From assembly GCF_001705515.1 (NCBI RefSeq), contig NZ_MDJS01000002.1:310001-374000 (forward strand): DNA of 64,000 nt, read 5' to 3'. Source of the DNA: Mucilaginibacter sp. PPCGB 2223 (GTDB taxonomy: Bacteria; Bacteroidota; Bacteroidia; Sphingobacteriales; Sphingobacteriaceae). The position numbers and the translations under genes were made by a program. The notes below the pieces were generated by a model. The model ran no database searches. It had not been told where the DNA came from and saw only the letters and a program-made list of their open reading frames with translations. Positions 60,049 to 64,000 of this stretch are shown here, one piece after another. The stretch's first letter is position 1; each line of letters opens with the position of its first letter.

Positions 60049-61482
60049 ATGAAAAAGAAAATCATATTTTTATTGGGCCTGGTAGTACTAAGTACATACT
60101 CCTGCCAAAAAGATCAGTTATACCAACCGTTGCCTACTTCGATTTCAAACCAGGATGGCGCTCCGTTTTCAACTGCGGCGCGTATTTCGGCACAGGTTAC
60201 AGGGTTGTATGCTCCGCTAAGGTCGGGCCAGCTATATGGCGGCCGTTTTCAGATTTATAACGACATTAAAGCCGATAACTGGATAAACTCCACCAACAAC
60301 TCAGTTACAGGTTTGCAAACCTGGAACGGTACCATACAGGGTACCAGTTCGGAAGCACTGAATTTATGGGCACAATGCTACACGGCCATTAATGATTGCA
60401 ACCTGTTTATTGACGGTATGAAAACTTACGGCACAGCTGTCGTCGGTACAGCAGTAGCGGCAAATTACGTTGGTGAGGCCCAGTTCTTACGTGCTATATC
60501 CTACTATGCTTTATTAGATATGTATTGCCAGGCTTATTCGGTTAGCTCTGGCGCTACCCCCGGTGTGCCATTACGTTTAACCGGAAACTCGGCTTACGGC
60601 GATTTTTCGGCTGCGCCGGCAACGGTAGCACAGGTTTATGCACAAATTATAAGCGATCTGAATGCTGCTGAAGCGTCTTTACCTATATCGTATGGTACCG
60701 ATGCAACATCCAATACAATCCGGGCATCCCGTAATACGGCCATCGCCTTTAAAACACGTATTTATCTGGCAATGGGGCAATACAATAACGTAATTACCGA
60801 AGCCAATAAAATTGTTACCGCTACAGCGCCGTTTACAGCTACAACAGGTGTGGCGTATGCCTTACAGGCTAATATTGCCAACGTGTTTAAAAGCCCGTAT
60901 ACGACAACCGAATCTGTGTTCTCCGAACCGTTCACCACGACCGAAGCCGTTGGTTCGCAAAACGCGTTAGCCGATTATTTTAATACCACGGGGGCAACCG
61001 AATACTACATTAACCCAAGCAGTGCGTTGTTTACCGATGTTAACTGGAAAGCTACCGATGCACGGAGGGGATTTATTAAAACAACAGGCACTAAGATGAA
61101 CCTCACCAAATGGTCGTTAGGTTCGCCATACCTCGATTGGGCAAACGTAATGCGTTATTCTGAAGTGCTTTTAAATTTAGCAGAGGCGCGGGTAAAGATA
61201 AACGGAGCTTCGGATGCGCAGGCAATTGCACTTTTAAACGCGGTGAGACAGCGGTCCGATCCTACTACCGTGTTTACAACAGCCGACCTTCCTTCTATTT
61301 ACCAGGAAAGAAATATCGAATTTTTGGGTGAGGGTTTACGTTGGGCCGATTTGTTGCGCCTGGGGCTTCCAATACCGGCAAAAGGCACAATTACTGCTAT
61401 TCCGGTTGGTGGTTTTGGGTCAACCTATATCTGGCCGATGTCTAACGCCGAGCAGTTAAATAATCCGCTGATAGGCAGATAG
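60049..61482 (+). CDS. SusD/RagB-type surface lipoprotein
   Basis: 477-residue nutrient-binding lipoprotein. Lipobox LSTYSCQKD with acylated Cys at about 19. SusD family marks are AQFLRAISYYALLDMY and YSEVLLNLAEARVKING, with the C-terminal INPLWPMSNAEQ-like end IWPMSNAEQLNNPLIG. It starts 18 bases after the SusC gene and is its operon partner. A strong terminator follows. Confidence 0.95.
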   Translation: MKKKIIFLLGLVVLSTYSCQKDQLYQPLPTSISNQDGAPFSTAARISAQVTGLYAPLRSGQLYGGRFQIYNDIKADNWINSTNNSVTGLQTWNGTIQGTSSEALNLWAQCYTAINDCNLFIDGMKTYGTAVVGTAVAANYVGEAQFLRAISYYALLDMYCQAYSVSSGATPGVPLRLTGNSAYGDFSAAPATVAQVYAQIISDLNAAEASLPISYGTDATSNTIRASRNTAIAFKTRIYLAMGQYNNVITEANKIVTATAPFTATTGVAYALQANIANVFKSPYTTTESVFSEPFTTTEAVGSQNALADYFNTTGATEYYINPSSALFTDVNWKATDARRGFIKTTGTKMNLTKWSLGSPYLDWANVMRYSEVLLNLAEARVKINGASDAQAIALLNAVRQRSDPTTVFTTADLPSIYQERNIEFLGEGLRWADLLRLGLPIPAKGTITAIPVGGFGSTYIWPMSNAEQLNNPLIGR

Positions 61483-61533
61483 TTTTAGGGTAAGCATACT
61501 ACCTGTTCGTGCAAATATATCAGTTTTTAGTAA

Positions 61534-61566
61534 AGCCGCCCCGAAGCAATTCAGGGCGGCTTTTTT
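61534..61566 (+). terminator. Rho-independent terminator of the SusC/SusD operon
   Basis: AGCCGCCC and GGGCGGCT pair around an 11-base loop, followed by TTTTTT. Confidence 0.8.
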
Positions 61567-61707
61567 ATGGGCCGGGATTTCAGGCCCCGGCAAATATTTG
61601 TTGAACTTTTTAAGTGGGCATACGATTTGCCTGGCCAGCTGTCAAATGGTTAACAACGAATCAGCGAAAGCTTTCACCATGAACTGCTATCCATGAACCA
61701 TCCGCAA

Positions 61708-62625
61708 CTAAACGATGGTAAACTGCGCAAGCCTTACAAACTCCTGTACACGGGCCGCTACGTCGGTATCTCCCAGGTTTTTAAGGCGTTCGGTGCCAAA
61801 CTTTTCAACGCAGAATGACGCCAGGGCCGAACCGTAGATGATGGCATTCTTCATGTTATTGAAATTAATGGTACCAACTTTTGCCAGGTAACCAATAAAA
61901 CCGCCTGCGAAGGTGTCACCCGCGCCGGTTGGGTCGAACACGTCGGCCAGCGGTAATGCCGGTGCCGAGAAGATCTGGCCCTCGCCAAACAGTAATGCGC
62001 CGTGTTCGCCTTTTTTAATAATAAGATATTTAGGCCCCATGGCCAGTATTTTTTTAGCGGCCTTTACCAGCGAATGTTCACCCGATAGCTGTCGCGCTTC
62101 GCTGTCGTTAATGGTCAGTACGTCGACCATCGAAATAGTTTTCAACAGGTCGTCCATCGCGATGTCCATCCAGAAGTTCATAGTATCCATCACAATCAGC
62201 TTAGGGCGGTTGTGCAACCTGCCGATCACTGTTTGCTGTATGGTCGGGGTAAGGTTGCCCAGCATCAGGTATTCGCAGTCCTGATAGCTTGCCGGGATAA
62301 TCGGGTCAAAATCTGCCAGTACATTCAATTCGGTAACCAGCGTGTCGCGGCTGTTCATATCATTATGGTACTTGCCGCTCCAGAAAAAAGACTTCTCGCC
62401 CTTTTTGATTTGCAAGCCTTCTGTATCGATATTATGGGCATTGAAATCTTTAATCTCGGCCTCGGGGAAATCGTCGCCTACTACAGCTACGATCTTTACT
62501 TTATCATAAAAATAGGAAGCAGCTAAACCGGCATAAGTGGCTGCGCCGCCAACAATCTTATCTGTTTTACCAAAAGGCGTTTCGATGGCGTCAAAAGCCA
62601 CAGTACCAATAACAACTAAACTCAT
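61708..62625 (-). CDS. PfkB-family carbohydrate or nucleoside kinase
   Basis: 305 residues. PfkB signature DPTGAGDTFAGGFIGYLAK with the catalytic Asp, and GGAATYAGLAASYF near the N-terminus. Family members phosphorylate sugars or nucleosides (ribokinase, adenosine or inosine kinase). The neighbouring genes do not indicate a substrate. Monocistronic; divergent from tRNA-Asn. Confidence 0.9.
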   Translation of the reverse strand: MSLVVIGTVAFDAIETPFGKTDKIVGGAATYAGLAASYFYDKVKIVAVVGDDFPEAEIKDFNAHNIDTEGLQIKKGEKSFFWSGKYHNDMNSRDTLVTELNVLADFDPIIPASYQDCEYLMLGNLTPTIQQTVIGRLHNRPKLIVMDTMNFWMDIAMDDLLKTISMVDVLTINDSEARQLSGEHSLVKAAKKILAMGPKYLIIKKGEHGALLFGEGQIFSAPALPLADVFDPTGAGDTFAGGFIGYLAKVGTINFNNMKNAIIYGSALASFCVEKFGTERLKNLGDTDVAARVQEFVRLAQFTIV

Positions 62626-62659
62626 GAATAAATCTTTTTTAAAATTTTTTTGACAAAGA

Positions 62660-62690
62660 TTGTGAATTTAGATGGGAAATCATACTTTTG
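62660..62690 (+). promoter_or_regulatory. Promoter of tRNA-Asn
   Basis: TTG at 62660-62662, a 20-base spacer and TACTTTTG at 62683-62690, a full match to the Bacteroidota consensus. The tRNA begins 24 bases after the box. Confidence 0.6.
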
Positions 62691-62713
62691 CACACTCCAA
62701 ACCGGAAATGCCT

Positions 62714-62787
62714 TCCTGAGTAGCTCAGCCGGTTAGAGCATCTGACTGTTAATCAGAGGGTCGCTGGTTCGAGCCCAGCCTCAGGAG
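62714..62787 (+). tRNA. tRNA-Asn (anticodon GTT)
   Basis: 74 bases. Acceptor arms TCCTGAG and CTCAGGA pair, with discriminator G. D arm GCTC...GAGC, anticodon stem TCTGA/TCAGA around loop CTGTTAA, anticodon GTT, and T arm GCTGG/CCAGC with loop TTCGAGC. The 3' CCA is not encoded. A terminator follows at once. Confidence 0.96.
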
Positions 62788-62798
62788 CTTAAGTAGAC

Positions 62799-62824
62799 GG
62801 GCCAGCAGAAATGCTGGCCCTTTT
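62799..62824 (+). terminator. Rho-independent terminator of the tRNA-Asn gene
   Basis: GGGCCAGCA and TGCTGGCCC with a GAAA loop, followed by TTTT. Confidence 0.85.
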
Positions 62825-62866
62825 GCTTTCTCAATACCTAAATCTGCCTTAGTCCTATCAAAAAGA

Positions 62867-63008
62867 AGGAAAAATTTGTTCGCACCAGTGGTTCGATCAA
62901 CAAATACCCTCCTGTTTGGAAGCTGTAGTAGCACCGAAACAAATGGGCCGCCCTGCACCACACGTTCATCGTGATCCGGATGAACTGATGTTCGTGCCCG
63001 AAGGTTAA
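62867..63008 (+). pseudogene. Remnant of a cupin-like gene downstream of tRNA-Asn
   Basis: One frame encodes WFDQQIPSCLEAVVAPKQMG followed by RPAPHVHRDPDELMFVPEG and then a stop. PxPHVHxxxDELxxVxEG is the metal-binding first motif of cupins, and the expected glycine-rich sequence and second motif after it are absent. No start codon or promoter is seen at a proper distance. It appears to be a degraded fragment next to a tRNA gene, a common target of integration and deletion events. Confidence 0.5.
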
Positions 63009-63025
63009 CCGGTCATCTCCCGGCG

Positions 63026-64000
63026 CTACCTCTTCAACACAATAAGCTTTCCATTATAGTGTACTATTCGCTGAGGGTTCCCCATTTCGATCCCACCGCC
63101 GTGATTATCGTCGACAAAAACGATATTAAACACCCTGTTCGTCAGATGCTTTTGATAGGAGCCCTTTAATCCTGCAATGGTTAACAGTTGTTTTTGGTCA
63201 TTCCACTTAAAGGCGGTGATCGTATATTCCCCTTTTTCATAATCATAACCGTCACCGGCGTCTTCGTAAAGATTAAACTCGCCGTTTTTGCCCGTGTATA
63301 CCCGAATCTCCAGCGTATCCATGGTTTTTTCGGAAGAATATTGTACGAATTTACCGAGGGGAACAATGGAGCCGGCTTTTACGAAAACAGGGATCTGATT
63401 TTTTGGCGCATCAGTCATTACCGTTTGGCTCCCACTATGCTTTGTACCGTTCCAAAAGTTATACCACACCGTTGATTTGGGTAAATACACAGACCATTTA
63501 GAGACACCAGGCTCGGTAACCGGAGCAATAAGGAATGATTTACCAAACATGTATTCATAGGGGAGAGTCCTCGCTGTTGTATCATCCTTGAAATCCATTA
63601 CCAGTGGCCGTATAATAGTTGATCCCTTACCGGACACCTGCCAGGCTTCGGAATAAATATATGGCAACAGTCGGTAACGTAAATTAAGCATGGTGCGCAT
63701 ACTGGCTTCCACCTCGGGGCCGAAATTCCAGGGTTCTGTCGCTGTCTGGTAGCCGTGTATGCGGAATATGCTATTAAAGGCACCCCATTGAAACCAACGG
63801 ATAAGGAGATCATGGTATTTCACATCCGTATATTGTGAAGGGCCGGGGCGGAAGAAACCACCTATGTCTGTCGTCCAGTAGGGCATACCAGTCAGTGAAT
63901 AATTAAGGCCAGCTACAATTTGTCGTTTATAGGCATCCCAGTCTGAGCCAATGTCGCCCGACCAGTTGATGGTGCCATAGCGCTGCTGCCCGGCAAAAGC
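63026..64000 (-). CDS. Glycoside hydrolase family 31 enzyme, C-terminal part (cut by window edge)
   Basis: 324 codons are visible and the frame stays open to the window edge; full-length members have roughly 700-950 residues. The visible part starts with AFAGQQRYGTINWSGDIGSD, where the Asp in WSGD is the GH31 acid/base, followed by the barrel end GMPYWTTDIGGFFRP, then the C-terminal beta domains and a DUF5110-like domain (IRVYTGKNGEFNLYEDAGDGY). Candidates are alpha-glucosidase or alpha-xylosidase. The last gene in the window; the internal ATG at 63886 is not the start. Confidence 0.9.
   Translation of the reverse strand, partial: AFAGQQRYGTINWSGDIGSDWDAYKRQIVAGLNYSLTGMPYWTTDIGGFFRPGPSQYTDVKYHDLLIRWFQWGAFNSIFRIHGYQTATEPWNFGPEVEASMRTMLNLRYRLLPYIYSEAWQVSGKGSTIIRPLVMDFKDDTTARTLPYEYMFGKSFLIAPVTEPGVSKWSVYLPKSTVWYNFWNGTKHSGSQTVMTDAPKNQIPVFVKAGSIVPLGKFVQYSSEKTMDTLEIRVYTGKNGEFNLYEDAGDGYDYEKGEYTITAFKWNDQKQLLTIAGLKGSYQKHLTNRVFNIVFVDDNHGGGIEMGNPQRIVHYNGKLIVLKR

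Overview
The window looks like a chromosomal segment of a Bacteroidota bacterium of the family Sphingobacteriaceae, most like Mucilaginibacter or Pedobacter. The reasons are a SusC/SusD pair, many DUF-type proteins typical of that group (DUF2911, DUF4407, DUF4386, DUF6249), MacB/FtsX-type ABC permeases, and promoters of the Bacteroidota type (TTTG or TTG, about 18-20 bases, TAnnTTTG). Shine-Dalgarno sequences are scarce. The only tRNA is tRNA-Asn. No rRNA, CRISPR array, prophage or intact insertion sequence was seen. The genus is an inference from gene content and style, not a database match.

Layout. 1-6.7 kb: an ABC efflux operon on the minus strand (adaptor, ATPase, permease cut by the window edge), divergent from an NtrC-type sigma-54 activator and its NtrY-like sensor kinase. 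The intergenic region carries a GG-N10-GC element and inverted repeats. 6.9-18.4 kb: a small secreted or membrane protein, a GH42 beta-galactosidase, purU, a pirin, an M28 peptidase, gltX, then a tightly coupled trio (sensor kinase, DinB-like protein, hotdog thioesterase). 18.6-21 kb: an outer-membrane protein, a ParE-type toxin with a short antitoxin, and a LacI regulator. 21.1-25.8 kb: a D-xylose operon (xylB, xylA, sodium/sugar symporter) divergent from the LacI gene. 25.9-34.9 kb: rhomboid protease, an unrecognised protein, dipeptide epimerase, OprB-like porin, a small-protein/sodium-symporter operon, HxlR regulator divergent from an MBL-fold hydrolase, and a DUF2911 protein.

35.1-37 kb: two tandem paralogous small peptides that resemble the leader ends of ribosomally made natural-product precursors (the most unusual item here), followed by an ECF sigma factor with its putative anti-sigma factor. 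37.2-50.5 kb: an aspartokinase of the KIGGTSM type, a phosphate-transport pair (DUF47/Pit), an L,D-transpeptidase, an ABC exporter, an SPFH protein, a rhodanese, a DUF4407 protein, an MG-domain protein, and prfB with its programmed +1 frameshift. 50.6-56.3 kb: an alpha/beta hydrolase, a DUF4386 protein, a ClpP-like protease, a second sigma-factor pair, a TMEM175 channel, a heme-binding-like protein and an aldo/keto reductase. 56.8-64 kb: a SusC/SusD pair, a PfkB kinase, tRNA-Asn, a cupin gene remnant, and the C-terminal part of a GH31 glycosidase.

Functional theme. Carbohydrate scavenging recurs: GH42, the xylose operon, the porin, SusCD and GH31. If the GH31 enzyme is an alpha-xylosidase, the xylose operon would use its product, but this is inference. 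Intergenic regions are rich in short dispersed repeats and palindromes, including a conserved element seen twice (about 30.4 and 46.2 kb), CTCCCC/GGGGAG hairpins and MITE-like hairpins.
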